A stretch of 64,000 bases of DNA from Paenibacillus sp. 32352 (GCF_002042965.1 NZ_MZNT01000005.1:1-64000); one strand, 5' to 3'; shown: positions 52,191 through 62,035, numbered from the stretch's first letter. The notes: a model not told the origin generated them from the sequence alone. Translations and numbers: made by a program.

Positions 52191-53513
52191 CTATTCTTCA
52201 TCCGATTTTTTACGAGTAAACAACCTGAGAGGCGTTCCTTCAAATCCGAAAGCAGCACGAATCTTATTTTCCAAATATCGCTCATAGGAGAAATGCATCA
52301 ATTCCGGATCATTGACAAAGAAGATGATGGTCGGAGGTTTAACCGAAACCTGGGTCGCATAATTAATACGCAATCTTCTGCCCTTATCTGTCGGAGGAGG
52401 GTTAATAGCCACCGCGTCGGAAATGACGTCATTAAGAACATGGGTTTGTATGCGCATCGCATGCTGCTCCGCCACTTGGTTTACAATCGGCAGCAGCTTG
52501 TGAACCCTCTGCTTCGTCTTTGCGGAGAGGAAAATAATCGGCGCATAGGTCATGAACAGGAAATGATCGCGAATCTTTTGGGTGAACTGCTGCATCGTTT
52601 TATCGTCTTTTTCCACGACATCCCATTTGTTGACGACAAAAATACACGCTTTACCGGCTTCATGAGCATAACCGGCCACATGCTTATCCTGCTCAATAAT
52701 GCCTTCTTCCCCATTGATAAGCACCAGCACGACATCCGCGCGTTCAATCGCTTTCAAAGCACGCATGACGCTGTACTTCTCCGTATTCTCGTACACCTTG
52801 CCGCGCTTTCTCATACCCGCCGTATCGATGATTACGTATTTTTGTCCGTCTCTTTCAAACGGCGTATCGATGGCGTCTCTCGTCGTTCCGGCCACGTTAC
52901 TTACAATGACCCGTTCTTCTCCCAAAATAGTATTCGTCAGCGAAGACTTACCGACATTCGGTCTGCCTATAAGCGCAACACGAATCACTTCCTCGCCATA
53001 TTCATCGTCCGTTCTCTCCGGAAAATGCTGCACGACTTCATCCAGCAAATCCCCGATTCCCGTGCCATGAGAGCCCGAAATACCGAACGGCGTGCCGAAT
53101 CCGAGACTATAGAACTCATAGATATCGTCCTGCCGCTTCATATTGTCCACCTTATTAACGGCCAGAACAACAGGCTTTTTCGAACGGAACAGCATTTCCG
53201 CGACCTCGGAATCGTTGGGCGTCACACCTGCCTTGGCATCCACCATAAAAATGATTACATCGGCCTCTTCAACCGCAAGCTCCGCTTGTGCGCGAACTGA
53301 TTTTAATATTTCATCTTCTCCGTCGATTTCAATACCGCCGGTATCTATCACACTGAACTGATGGTCCAGCCATTCGCCGACTCCATATAATCGATCCCGG
53401 GTTACCCCCGGCATATCTTCAACAATTGCCAATCTGTCCCCGATAATGCGGTTAAATATAGTCGATTTCCCGACATTGGGACGGCCTACGATGGCCACTA
53501 CGGGTCTTGCCAC
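52191..53513 (-). CDS. der: Ribosome-assembly GTPase Der (EngA)
   Basis: 440 residues. Two G domains in tandem: GRPNVGKST (about 10-18) with DTGG and NKVD, and GRPNVGKSS (about 183-191) with [10 protein letters not shown] and NKWDVVEKD, then a C-terminal KH-like domain ([15 protein letters not shown]). Needed for 50S ribosome maturation. GTG start. A long open frame on the opposite strand here is a shadow. Confidence 0.98.
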   Translation of the reverse strand: MARPVVAIVGRPNVGKSTIFNRIIGDRLAIVEDMPGVTRDRLYGVGEWLDHQFSVIDTGGIEIDGEDEILKSVRAQAELAVEEADVIIFMVDAKAGVTPNDSEVAEMLFRSKKPVVLAVNKVDNMKRQDDIYEFYSLGFGTPFGISGSHGTGIGDLLDEVVQHFPERTDDEYGEEVIRVALIGRPNVGKSSLTNTILGEERVIVSNVAGTTRDAIDTPFERDGQKYVIIDTAGMRKRGKVYENTEKYSVMRALKAIERADVVLVLINGEEGIIEQDKHVAGYAHEAGKACIFVVNKWDVVEKDDKTMQQFTQKIRDHFLFMTYAPIIFLSAKTKQRVHKLLPIVNQVAEQHAMRIQTHVLNDVISDAVAINPPPTDKGRRLRINYATQVSVKPPTIIFFVNDPELMHFSYERYLENKIRAAFGFEGTPLRLFTRKKSDEE

Positions 53514-53623
53514 TCCACTTCATTCCTTTCCTCGCTGCACGTCAAAACGGCAACATGAAAAATTTCACAATCTACATCATAGCATTTGCCTTCCTACAAA
53601 GCAATGAAATCCGTACGTTTCCA

Positions 53624-53815
53624 TTATCCGGAAGAGCTTTTATGATCAACCAGAATCATCGTACCGTTCTCTAAATCATGAGCCATCGCATCCAAAATTT
53701 TTTCCAGCTTGAAAGCAACCTTTTGCTGCTCGTCCGCATCCTTGGTTATAAAAATCGGCGCTCCTCCGGCCACCTGCTCCCTATCCGACGTCACTATCGC
53801 CACGATTTTTGCCAT
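53624..53815 (-). CDS. Capping subunit partner of YIEGIA protein
   Basis: 63 residues: AKIVAIVTSDREQVAGGAPIFI then a helical KVAFKLEKILDAMAHDLENG and TMILVDHK. Matches, from memory, the small family named capping complex subunit for YIEGIA, always next to that gene. It begins one base after the YIEGIA gene stop (TAAATG), so they are co-translated. Probably forms a soluble cap on the membrane partner in sporulating cells; details unknown. Confidence 0.75.
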   Translation of the reverse strand: MAKIVAIVTSDREQVAGGAPIFITKDADEQQKVAFKLEKILDAMAHDLENGTMILVDHKSSSG

Positions 53816-54730
53816 TTAGGCGCCTCCCTTTCCGGTTGAACTTACATCCGCCTCAGACGGCATCCGTATGGCGCTTTCCAGCACCGGAGACTGCAGAATG
53901 ACCTTTCTTGCCCGGTCTATGTTATGAACCTGCGGAAGCAGGAAGATGCCCAGCCGGCCGTCGTTCATATCCAGCTTTGCGAGCGGCAGCAGAGAGGGCT
54001 CTCCGTCATCCCGGTAAACGCCCATGATGGTGGAAATGTCATGCAGCAGCGCTTGCCGCTGTCCAAGATTCGCCAAAGTCACACGACAGTTTTGATTTTT
54101 GGGCACGAGAATAAGCCCGATCCCTTTTTCGCAAATTTTATGCCGGGTATCGTCCAAGCCGATATTCATCATATAAATATCGTTTACGAACAGATTCGGC
54201 CCGTCCATCCGCACTTCTGCCTTCTGAACTTCGGCAATGTGGGAAATGCTTTTCCCGCTTTTAAAATGGTTTGTGATAAGAATCGCTATGATTCCGGCAA
54301 CGATCCCCCAGTACCATGCGAAAATAATACTGAACATGGCTCCTACAAAAGAGGTGAAGATCACCATATAGTTGCGCCCCTCAAAGACCATGGCAATTCC
54401 TTCGATATAAGCAGCCCCGCGGGGGACGAGCTCCATACTATCGATTTTGGATAACGTTTGCCGCTCCATATTCCGGACATCCCTGAATTGTTGGGCCGCA
54501 ACCGTAAGGAACGTGATCGCAGTATAGTTTTTATCCAGTAAGGAAGGGACGGCAACCGCTCCTAATCCCGCTGCAATAACACCCAATGCGATATGGATTA
54601 TTTTCCCATGCGGATAGGTCGGGTATTGACGATAATCTGTCTGCAGCATGGTAATGCGGGCTCCCAATCCGAAGAGCACCCCTATGATAATGCCTACCGT
54701 ATATTTCTGTTCGGCAATCCAAGCAAGCAT
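53816..54730 (-). CDS. seaA: YIEGIA sporulation membrane protein (YphB/SeaA-like)
   Basis: 304 residues. About four to five membrane helices in the first 180 residues, with the name-giving YIEGIA at 108-113 and RDVRNMERQTLSKIDSMELVPRGAAY just before it. A soluble C-terminal part (about 190-304) includes GIGLILVPKNQNCRVTLANLGQRQALLHD. Sporulation-linked in Bacillus, exact role unclear. Between yphA and its small capping partner. Confidence 0.82.
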   Translation of the reverse strand: MLAWIAEQKYTVGIIIGVLFGLGARITMLQTDYRQYPTYPHGKIIHIALGVIAAGLGAVAVPSLLDKNYTAITFLTVAAQQFRDVRNMERQTLSKIDSMELVPRGAAYIEGIAMVFEGRNYMVIFTSFVGAMFSIIFAWYWGIVAGIIAILITNHFKSGKSISHIAEVQKAEVRMDGPNLFVNDIYMMNIGLDDTRHKICEKGIGLILVPKNQNCRVTLANLGQRQALLHDISTIMGVYRDDGEPSLLPLAKLDMNDGRLGIFLLPQVHNIDRARKVILQSPVLESAIRMPSEADVSSTGKGGA

Positions 54731-54745
54731 TTGGCTTCCCCCTCT

Positions 54746-55384
54746 CTAATCACTATCGCCGCCGTATCTGCGCCTTATACCATCTGATATCCAAAAAAAG
54801 CTTTTTTTGCATGTCAGAGCAACCGCCATCAGTGTCAACGAGATAGTCCTCGTTATAGAAAGCGTCAGCCACCAGCGATCCTGGAAGGACTGAAACCCGA
54901 GCTGAAAGCCCGAGTAATTGCGATGGAGATAACCATGATACCATTCAGCCAGGATAAGTCCTATGGACAGTGACGCAACTTGTGCAGCCGGATGCCGGGT
55001 CAACAGACTAAGCAGAACACCGATGGCAAGCGCCATAGAGATCTCTGTGCTGCCCAGAACCAGCCTCGGCACCAAATGGATGGTCTCCAGCATAAAGAAG
55101 CTGATGGAGCCTAACAAAGCGCCGACCGAAAGAAGGTGTACCCGATAGACGTTCCCATGGACTCGCCACAGCACACAGAGGATACAGATTAGAAGAACTC
55201 CCAGGCAGAGGCATACACGCCCTCCCGCTATAGGTAAGGAAAAGTTCATACTGATAAGCCACGAAATAAAAAAAAGAAGTATGACCTTTGAAGTTATACC
55301 TCTCATAATAATGTCTTTCCAGCCACTCGCGAACAGGATTAACGAAACGACCATAAGTAGCAAAGATAAGTATCCTGGATTCAT
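54746..55384 (-). CDS. yphA: YphA-like membrane protein
   Basis: About 212 residues, six to seven membrane helices (first MNPGYLSLLLMVVSLILFASGW). Weak sequence conservation; the symbol rests on the position between fni and the YIEGIA gene and on the all-membrane layout of B. subtilis YphA. Function unknown. ATG at 55384 behind AAGGTGG; GTG at 55393 is an alternative. Confidence 0.65.
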   Translation of the reverse strand: MNPGYLSLLLMVVSLILFASGWKDIIMRGITSKVILLFFISWLISMNFSLPIAGGRVCLCLGVLLICILCVLWRVHGNVYRVHLLSVGALLGSISFFMLETIHLVPRLVLGSTEISMALAIGVLLSLLTRHPAAQVASLSIGLILAEWYHGYLHRNYSGFQLGFQSFQDRWWLTLSITRTISLTLMAVALTCKKSFFWISDGIRRRYGGDSD

Positions 55385-55537
55385 CGCACCCACCTTAGAA
55401 CGTATCGTAGTGATGCTGTCTTCGTTAGCTCTGCCTGCGCAAGCGATGACGGTTGTCTATGCTCCTCACAGTCCAAGAGCGCGAAAAGCCTGTTTCTAAC
55501 AAAGCAGCCTTCCAATTCCGTTCTTAGTATGGCTTGG

Positions 55538-56611
55538 TTATGTAATTTTTATAAAACCGTTCCGGTTTGCAAACGATTGAATATCTATTCCTCTCGCATA
55601 GCACCAATGAGCCGTTTCGCCAGATATGACCACGGGAACCTTGTGCAAATCTTGAACCGTCGGGGCTCCCAGCGCAGTCATGACGAGCTTCATCTCGTTA
55701 TGCATCTCCCGGATATGCTCAACCAGGGCCGCTGTCCCTTCCTGACGAAGCGTCCTCAGGAAGGCGCCTGCCACGCCTACGGCTGACGCTCCCAAAATCA
55801 GCGCCTTACAAGCCTCCAGGCTGTTTCTGATTCCCCCGGATCCGATAAGAAACACGTTAGCATGCCGGGAAGAAGCATAGTCCGCTTCCAGCAATGCGGT
55901 CGCGGTCGTACAGCCCCATTCGTTCAGCCACTCCATCGGCAGCGATCTGCGCATATTCTCAATGGCGGCAAAATTGGTTCCGCCGTATCCGCCTACATCA
56001 ATGACCGAGATACCAATGCCGAGCAAGGCATCGACGCTTTCTCTCGCCATGCCGAAGCCTACCTCTTTCACGATGACAGGAACCCCAACCTGCTCGACAA
56101 TAGCGGAAATGCGCTCCAGCATGCCCTGAAAATCCCGGTCTCCCTCCGGCATAATCAGCTCCTGCATTACATTCAAATGAATTTGCAGCGCGTCGGCCCG
56201 AACCATCTCGACAGCCCACAGAGCTTGCTCGAGCGTTGCCTCACTCCCTAAGTTTCCGAATATGATGCCATCCGGATTCATCTCCCTCACAATACGGTAG
56301 CTTGAGGCTACCTCCGGGTTCTTCAGTGCGGACATCTGCGAGCCTACGGCCATCGCTAATCCGGTTTCTCTGGCCGCGATCGCCAGCTCTCTATTAATTT
56401 CTTCTGTCTCATGAGCTCCGCCAGTCATCGCATTAATAATAATCGGCGAGCTCAAATTGAGTTCGCCGATGCTTGTTTGCAATGAGATAAGCGAAGTGGA
56501 TGTTTCCGGTAAACAATTGTGGATCAGCTTAATATCGGCAAATCCTTGATTACCGCTTTGCCCAAGCTGCAGAGCATGATGCACATGCTCCATCTTTCTT
56601 GGTATCCGCAC
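55538..56611 (-). CDS. fni: Isopentenyl-diphosphate delta-isomerase, type 2
   Basis: About 357 residues. FMN- and NADPH-dependent interconversion of IPP and DMAPP, supplying the prenyl genes at 38-43 kb. IPRKMEHVHHAL, MTGGAHETEEINRELA, HLNVMQELIMPEGDR, VKEVGFGMARE, DVGGYGGTNFAAIE and GSGGIRNSLEACKALILGA mark the family. GTG at 56611 with GGGGGG eight bases upstream; a start 25 codons earlier would run through the hairpin at 56638-56666. Confidence 0.95.
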   Translation of the reverse strand: MRIPRKMEHVHHALQLGQSGNQGFADIKLIHNCLPETSTSLISLQTSIGELNLSSPIIINAMTGGAHETEEINRELAIAARETGLAMAVGSQMSALKNPEVASSYRIVREMNPDGIIFGNLGSEATLEQALWAVEMVRADALQIHLNVMQELIMPEGDRDFQGMLERISAIVEQVGVPVIVKEVGFGMARESVDALLGIGISVIDVGGYGGTNFAAIENMRRSLPMEWLNEWGCTTATALLEADYASSRHANVFLIGSGGIRNSLEACKALILGASAVGVAGAFLRTLRQEGTAALVEHIREMHNEMKLVMTALGAPTVQDLHKVPVVISGETAHWCYARGIDIQSFANRNGFIKIT

Positions 56612-56637
56612 TTGGCCTGCCCCCCTATAACTCACAA

Positions 56638-56666
56638 GAGTGAACAAGCATGAAGCTTGTTCACTC
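56638..56666 (-). terminator. Hairpin between the S1 gene and fni
   Basis: 12-bp perfect stem (56638-56649 with 56655-56666, GAGTGAACAAGC/GCTTGTTCACTC), five-base loop, 27 bases after the S1 gene stop. No U-run follows (TTGTGAG), so it may protect or process RNA rather than terminate. Confidence 0.6.
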
Positions 56667-56692
56667 TCAATGTGGCTCTTATTCAAATCGAC

Positions 56693-57928
56693 TTATTTGA
56701 ATTTGCTTAATTTATCGCCGAAACGTTCTCCCAAAGTCAAGTTAAGACCTTGGTTTTGGTATTCTTCCGCAATCACGGTTTCTTTTTGATTTCTAGCAGG
56801 TCTGTCTGCTTTAGGTGCAGGAGCTTCAGGAGCTTCTTCTGTTTCCTTGATGCTCAAGCTGATGCGCTTCTCATCCACATTCAAATCCAGAACCTTTGCT
56901 TTCACTTCTTGGCCTTCCTTCAGTACTTCGAAAGGAGTAGCAATATGGCGATGTGCGATTTGGGAAATATGAACCAAACCTTCAACACCTGGAGCTACTT
57001 CTACGAAAGCGCCGAAAGGAGCAAGACGTTTTACCGTTCCCGTCACGATATCGCCGATCTGGAATTCTTCGGCGACTTTTTGCCATGGTCCCGGTTGAGT
57101 TGCTTTAATGCTTAGGCTGATGCGCTCGTTCTCAGGATCGAGCTTCAGGATTTGCACCTGAACTTGATCGCCTTCCTTAACCACTTCGGAAGGAGTCTCT
57201 ACATGATGCCAAGCCATTTCGGAAATGTGAACCAGACCGTCAATGCCGCCGATATCAACGAAAGCACCGAATGGAGTCAAGCGTTGAACGGTACCAGTAA
57301 GCTGTTGTCCAACGGAAAGATTGGAGATCAATTCTTTCTTCTTCGCTTCGAACTCTTCGTCCAGAACATCCTTTTGGGAAAGAATGACTTTATTTTTCTC
57401 GCGGTCCATTTCTTTCACGCGCAATCTTAATGTGCGACCTTTGTAATCGCTGAAATCTTCAACGAAGTTGCGCTCTACCATCGAAGCAGGCACGAACCCT
57501 CTCAGGCCTACGTCAACCACAAGACCGCCTTTAACGACTTCGGCTACTTTTGCCTCAAGAATCGTTTTGTTTTCCATGTCAGCTTGAAGCTGATCCCATG
57601 CTTTTTCGCTGTCTACTGCGCGTTTGGAGAGCACCAGCTTCTCCTTGTTGTCATCGATGGTCAATACTTTCAATTCTACCTCTTGACCTACTTGAACGCC
57701 TTCGGCTGCGCTTCCTAATGTAACGGAAGAAAGCTCGCGAACAGGAATAACGCCGTCATATTTATAGCCTACGTCAACGATAGCCTGATCGTCGTCTACT
57801 TTAATAATGCTGCCTTTAACGGTATCTCCCTTTTTCAGTACAGATACATTGCCCATGGATTCCTCTTGGGATACTTCTTGTTGTGCTTGTTCCTCTTGTA
57901 CGTTTTCCACTTTTGTCTCTTCTGACAT
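56693..57928 (-). CDS. ypfD: 30S ribosomal protein S1 homologue (YpfD)
   Basis: 411 residues with four S1 RNA-binding repeats (about 30-100, 115-185, 200-270 and 285-355), each with a GFVP/DVGGI...GLVH-type core such as GAFVDIGGIDGLVHISEMAWHHV and GAFVEVAPGVEGLVHISQIA. The acidic N-terminus and the C-terminal tail are low-complexity. Firmicute S1 homologues have fewer repeats than E. coli S1 and bind mRNA. AAGGAGGG before the ATG. Placed between plsC/cmk and fni as in B. subtilis. Confidence 0.96.
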   Translation of the reverse strand: MSEETKVENVQEEQAQQEVSQEESMGNVSVLKKGDTVKGSIIKVDDDQAIVDVGYKYDGVIPVRELSSVTLGSAAEGVQVGQEVELKVLTIDDNKEKLVLSKRAVDSEKAWDQLQADMENKTILEAKVAEVVKGGLVVDVGLRGFVPASMVERNFVEDFSDYKGRTLRLRVKEMDREKNKVILSQKDVLDEEFEAKKKELISNLSVGQQLTGTVQRLTPFGAFVDIGGIDGLVHISEMAWHHVETPSEVVKEGDQVQVQILKLDPENERISLSIKATQPGPWQKVAEEFQIGDIVTGTVKRLAPFGAFVEVAPGVEGLVHISQIAHRHIATPFEVLKEGQEVKAKVLDLNVDEKRISLSIKETEEAPEAPAPKADRPARNQKETVIAEEYQNQGLNLTLGERFGDKLSKFK

Positions 57929-58057
57929 GGTCCAATACCCTCCTTGATTAGCAACCTAACTCAATGAATAGTAGTTACAATTGCTGCTGTCTAATATAAT
58001 TTACCGGCGCAAAATAGAATACGCGGTTAATTGTTTTTTTAAGTATTCCACATTTTA

Positions 58058-58642
58058 TCATTTCGATTCGTATTGTTTAACCATCGATCGAATTGTGGCC
58101 ATAATTTTGTCGGTTGCCTGCTCCAATCCTTCGGAGCCCGCTTCCGCAAACTCGCTAATATCAACCGGCGGGCCGTATACCAGCGTCATTCTTTTAAATA
58201 ATTGATAATTGCCTACTATCGCTGCCGGTACCACTGTTGCACCTGACTTCAAAGCCAAGCTGGCCGCCCCTTTTTTGCCCATGCCTCCGGCGTTGTGCCG
58301 CGAGCCCTCCGGGAAAATACCAATAATGTTATTCTCCTTAAGCAGCTGTAGCGAGAGTCGAATGGACTCCTTGCTTACGCCTCCGCGCTTAACGGGAAAC
58401 GCACAAATTCGGGGTAGTACCCAGCCAAGCACCGGTACTTCGAACAGTTCTGCCTTGGCCATATAGTGCACTCGCCTTTTAATTATAGGACTTCCTAATA
58501 ACGGCGGGTCAAAATTGCTGATATGATTCGCGCACAAGATGACAGGACCATCGGTTGGGATATGATGCAGTCCTACAACCTTCAAGCGAAACAAGGTCCT
58601 GAACAAAAAATGGAATATGGCACGAAGCGTAGAGTAAAGCAT
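58058..58642 (-). CDS. plsC: 1-acyl-glycerol-3-phosphate acyltransferase
   Basis: 194 residues. Second acylation of phospholipid synthesis. Catalytic NHISNFDPPLLG (H-x4-D), then FPEGSRHNAGGMG and VVPAAIVGNYQLFKR. Short hydrophobic N-terminus anchors it to the membrane. ATG lies one base after the cmk stop, so the two are coupled. Not next to cmk in B. subtilis as I recall, but common in Paenibacillus-type gene orders. Confidence 0.95.
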   Translation of the reverse strand: MLYSTLRAIFHFLFRTLFRLKVVGLHHIPTDGPVILCANHISNFDPPLLGSPIIKRRVHYMAKAELFEVPVLGWVLPRICAFPVKRGGVSKESIRLSLQLLKENNIIGIFPEGSRHNAGGMGKKGAASLALKSGATVVPAAIVGNYQLFKRMTLVYGPPVDISEFAEAGSEGLEQATDKIMATIRSMVKQYESK

Positions 58643-58643
58643 G

Positions 58644-59324
58644 TTACTTCCCCCCGCCGACTTTGGATCTGCAAAGCTCCAAAATACGTTCGACCACTTC
58701 AGTAATCGTCATTTCTGTCGTATCCAGCAATATGGCATCCGCTGCTTGGACTAAAGGCGAGGTCTCTCTCTGCTCGTCCATCTTATCGCGGGAAGCTATC
58801 TCTTGTTCCAGCTGTTCCAATGTGACCTCCGGACGGCTGTCTTGAATTTCCTTGTACCGTCTTTCCGCCCGAACCCTAACGCTGGCAGTCAAAAATATTT
58901 TCAATTCCGCATCGGGCAATACATGACTTCCGATATCTCTACCATCCATCACGACACCTTTATCCGCTGCAAGCTGCTTCTGCTTCTCCGTCAATATGCG
59001 CCGCACTTCCGCAATCTGCGATGTACGGGAAACGTTGCCGGTTACAGCAGCCGAACGAATCTCGGCGGTTACATCCTGCCCGTCCACAAACACTTGCTGC
59101 CCCTCTTCACCTGGAACGAGACGAATATGAAGCCGTTGCGCAACGGAGATCACTTCCTCTACCTGCTCGGGTCGAAGATTCGCTTGCAAAATGCTCCATG
59201 TGACGGCTCTATACATGGCCCCGGTATCGACATAAACGAAGCCGAGCTCATTAGCGACTAATCGGGCGATCGTACTTTTCCCCGCTCCCGCCGGGCCATC
59301 TATAGCAATGTTGATTTTTTCCAA
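58644..59324 (-). CDS. cmk: Cytidylate kinase
   Basis: 226 residues. Phosphorylates CMP and dCMP. P-loop GPAGAGKST (10-18), YVDTGAMYRAVTW, MDGRDIGSHVLPDA and ASVRVRAERRYKEI are the family signatures. TTG start at 59324, eight bases after GGGAGG. Upstream partner of plsC in one unit. Confidence 0.98.
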   Translation of the reverse strand: MEKINIAIDGPAGAGKSTIARLVANELGFVYVDTGAMYRAVTWSILQANLRPEQVEEVISVAQRLHIRLVPGEEGQQVFVDGQDVTAEIRSAAVTGNVSRTSQIAEVRRILTEKQKQLAADKGVVMDGRDIGSHVLPDAELKIFLTASVRVRAERRYKEIQDSRPEVTLEQLEQEIASRDKMDEQRETSPLVQAADAILLDTTEMTITEVVERILELCRSKVGGGK

Positions 59325-59468
59325 AACGCGGGCCTCCCAGCAATAAAAATGAACAATGATGCAATGAATAATAAAACAGGCCCAGCCTGTGATCGAAGAA
59401 AATTATACCATAGGTACAAGAGGGATTGCAAAACTCTTCGAGAGCTTTCGCCTTTTAACGACGGTACC

Positions 59469-59678
59469 TTACCTCGAATGATCATAGGGAATTCCTTCAA
59501 GCTGTTCCACTTTTACCAAATAATAGCGAAGCCCGGGGATTTGCAGCAGCAGCTGCACTGCAACAAGCAGAGAAATCAGGACATACAGAGCCCTTTTCAT
59601 CCATTTTTCTACAAGAGCGGAGAATAATACAAACTGCTCCTCATACTCGGGTTCCTTCTTTACGCGGTCCAACGCCAT
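59469..59678 (-). CDS. ypfB: Small membrane protein YpfB-like
   Basis: About 69 residues: charged cytoplasmic start (DRVKKEPEYEEQ), one membrane helix at about 34-53 (ALYVLISLLVAVQLLLQIP), and a polar end with PYDHSR. Size, topology and the place between cmk and ypfA match B. subtilis YpfB. Function unknown. The ATG at 59678 is chosen because GGAG lies close upstream; an ATG seven codons earlier has no site. Confidence 0.75.
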   Translation of the reverse strand: MALDRVKKEPEYEEQFVLFSALVEKWMKRALYVLISLLVAVQLLLQIPGLRYYLVKVEQLEGIPYDHSR

Positions 59679-59735
59679 CACCACTCCATAATCATCCATT
59701 TCGTGGTAGTGTACCCAATCCTTTTCATTTCATGC

Positions 59736-60389
59736 TTACCTTTTGCGGAATTCAAGCTGTCTTTCGAAGCAGTAACGAATAATTTTTTGTCTGTCGTGAT
59801 CGGTAATTTCCGAATACCTCAGCATAACCTGCTGTTTCCCAGTTTCTAAAGGCTTGACCCGCACCAGCTCTCCCTTAAAAGGAATATGTTCCAGTTGATT
59901 GTTCTTGAATTGCAGCAATAGCCAGCACCGGACCGTTTGCTGCGTGGCAAGCGGAATATAGCCGTCGCACAGAAAGGAGATCCCCCCTCCGCCGACATCG
60001 TCTGTAACCGCTACAAATTTTAGCTGCTCCGAATACGCTACCGCGATCTCAAGCTCTGCCGGCACTCTCAGGAAATTGCGCCGCTGCACCTTGGTAATCG
60101 ATTCGAGATCCGGCTTTTTAATATGAACGGTTCTGATCACGTCATCCGAGAAACCGAGGACGGTCGATGTAAAATAATTTTTTACTCCCCCATCGGTAAT
60201 AAAATAAACCGACAGCTCATCCCCGATATAAAGTCTTTTTAAACGGCCCGTCCGTTCATTCATCGGAATCTCCATGCTGATCTGCTTGTCCGTCATATCG
60301 GCAATTCTCGATTTAAACTCCTGTTTGGCCTCTTCTTCGTCGATCGAATTGATTTGTATATGTAAAATCTCATTTACTTTCGGCAGCAA
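59736..60389 (-). CDS. ypfA: PilZ-domain cyclic-di-GMP receptor (YpfA-like)
   Basis: 217 residues. N-terminal YcgR-like beta domain (about 1-95), then PilZ. The ligand motif RxxxR is R104-NFL-R108 in VQRRNFLRVP; the second motif, usually D/NxSxxG, reads D131-V-G-G-G-G136, so its Ser is Gly. Relatives act as flagellar brakes when c-di-GMP binds. TTG start with GGAGG nine bases upstream. Between ypeB and ypfB as in B. subtilis. Confidence 0.93.
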   Translation of the reverse strand: MLPKVNEILHIQINSIDEEEAKQEFKSRIADMTDKQISMEIPMNERTGRLKRLYIGDELSVYFITDGGVKNYFTSTVLGFSDDVIRTVHIKKPDLESITKVQRRNFLRVPAELEIAVAYSEQLKFVAVTDDVGGGGISFLCDGYIPLATQQTVRCWLLLQFKNNQLEHIPFKGELVRVKPLETGKQQVMLRYSEITDHDRQKIIRYCFERQLEFRKR

Positions 60390-60570
60390 ACAAGCGCACC
60401 TCCCCTAGATGTTAGCGAAAAAGCAGTACCAAAGTACTACTTATACCCATTCATTATATCATGAAGGCAACATATGGGAAGCAAAAAAATGGCCCTCAAA
60501 GTAGCACCTTTGCTTCGGAGCCGATTCATTCACTTTACGGAGATCTCTAAGTTTTGCAAACTCCGGAATG

Positions 60571-60598
60571 AAAAAAAGAAGAAGCTCGGCGCTTCTTC
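60571..60598 (-). terminator. Terminator behind ypeB
   Basis: 8-bp stem GAAGAAGC/GCTTCTTC (60578-60585 with 60591-60598), five-base loop, T7 on the minus strand, 10 bases after the ypeB stop. Similar GAAGC/GCTTC hairpins recur at 36507 and 62036. Confidence 0.93.
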
Positions 60599-60607
60599 CT
60601 CTTATGA

Positions 60608-61966
60608 TTAAGATTGTGTTACCTGCTGCTCGTCCTTCCCAAGACGGTCAATTTTCTCTTCGGTTCCGGTCTCGCCATTGATATAGATCCGGTACACGCC
60701 GCCGTTAATTCGGCCTGTATATTCGTAGCACAGTACTTCTTCCTGAGCATCGTTGCGAATCAAGGCCTTCGCTTCATTATCGACCTTCAAATTCGGGTTC
60801 AGCGATTTGCGCGCTTCTTCCGCCGTCAGCTTAGGCGCCTTATGCTCCCGGTCTTTATGATCGAATACGTAATCGGTTGCCTGCAAGCCCAGGATTTCCC
60901 CGTTATCCAAAGCCACTTTGACCGATACTTTGTCCAGGTAGTTGATCACATCGTTTTTACGGCTTGCAAAAGTAATATTGGCGTTGTTATTGTATTCGTC
61001 ATAAGAAACAGCCGTCATATTCTTGTAATCGTGCGAATCCAAAAACTCGGCGGCCGTGTCGCGGGCCTTGCGTACGTCCAGTTTTTTCTCGGTGACGTCA
61101 CGAGGCGCTGCAAACCACAGCAGCTGTCCGCCTTTTGTACTATAGTCCATATGGACCCCATCCGACGATTGATTGCGTGGAGCCGTTACGCTAAAGGAAT
61201 GGAACTCCGTCCCCGCGCCATTCTCGACAACCTGCAGCACGGATGGATCCTGGAGATTCAGGAATTGGGCTGCCTTCCGTCTGATCTCTTCAGCGGTAGC
61301 ATCATTGCCGGATAGCATCTTCATATCCCGCTTTTGGTAAATATTCATTACCGACGGGCTCCATTTGACGTCAGAATATTCCGAGACTTTTTTGTCCATG
61401 GTCTGGAAACCGTCAATGATCGCATTATCGAGCGGCTCCTTCTCCGTCGCCAAGGCGGTTTCGACATCCATCCAGCGGAGGTTGTTGGTCAATACCTTGG
61501 ACTGCATATCCCGAAGGTTCGTGGAGATTTCAGAGGAATGCTGATACAAAGCGTTCAAGGTGCCCAGCTCTTCCTGGGTCAGCGGCTGCTTGTTCAGGTC
61601 CCTTAAAGCGGCCCTATAAGAGAAGTTAGCCATATTGGCCAAAAACTCCTCCGTTTTATTGAACGGCAGCAGGGTCAGCGGAAGCTGATTGATCTCGCTT
61701 TGAGCCTGGTTGGTGATGCGCCAGACATTGATTAATCCTTTCTTATAGCTGTCCTGGGATGCCGTATTCACCGCTAATGTATTCCCCAACTCGCTATGCA
61801 GCTTGTTGACATGAAAGGATAAGTCGTGAAATGCTCTTTGGTATTGGTTCTCGGCTTTAATTAGGATCGAGTTTTTTTCCTGATGCTCCAAGTACCCCCA
61901 TACGCCGGCGCCAATCAAGGCAACAAGTAGAATCGGAAACATCACAATACTTAATCTGCTGTACAT
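60608..61966 (-). CDS. ypeB: Germination protein YpeB
   Basis: 452 residues. N-terminal membrane anchor (VMFPILLVALIGAGVWGYL), a long helical domain, and C-terminal PepSY-like repeats (for example ITFASRKNDVINYLDKVSVKVALDNGEILGLQATDYVF). YpeB is needed to place and protect the spore cortex hydrolase SleB. GGGAG before the ATG. In B. subtilis sleB lies just upstream in the same operon; here that place holds only a 53-codon gene and prsW. Confidence 0.95.
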   Translation of the reverse strand: MYSRLSIVMFPILLVALIGAGVWGYLEHQEKNSILIKAENQYQRAFHDLSFHVNKLHSELGNTLAVNTASQDSYKKGLINVWRITNQAQSEINQLPLTLLPFNKTEEFLANMANFSYRAALRDLNKQPLTQEELGTLNALYQHSSEISTNLRDMQSKVLTNNLRWMDVETALATEKEPLDNAIIDGFQTMDKKVSEYSDVKWSPSVMNIYQKRDMKMLSGNDATAEEIRRKAAQFLNLQDPSVLQVVENGAGTEFHSFSVTAPRNQSSDGVHMDYSTKGGQLLWFAAPRDVTEKKLDVRKARDTAAEFLDSHDYKNMTAVSYDEYNNNANITFASRKNDVINYLDKVSVKVALDNGEILGLQATDYVFDHKDREHKAPKLTAEEARKSLNPNLKVDNEAKALIRNDAQEEVLCYEYTGRINGGVYRIYINGETGTEEKIDRLGKDEQQVTQS

Positions 61967-62035
61967 GTAAGTGGAATCTCCCTTCTTCAGCCAAACTTGG
62001 CTTTAGTTTTCGCTCAAGGAAGAAGTCTTATGCAC

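Noticed and set aside
52086-53300. A 404-codon open frame on the plus strand opposite der
   Set aside because: It is antisense to a certain gene, has no ribosome site, and its sequence follows the codon pattern of der read backwards.
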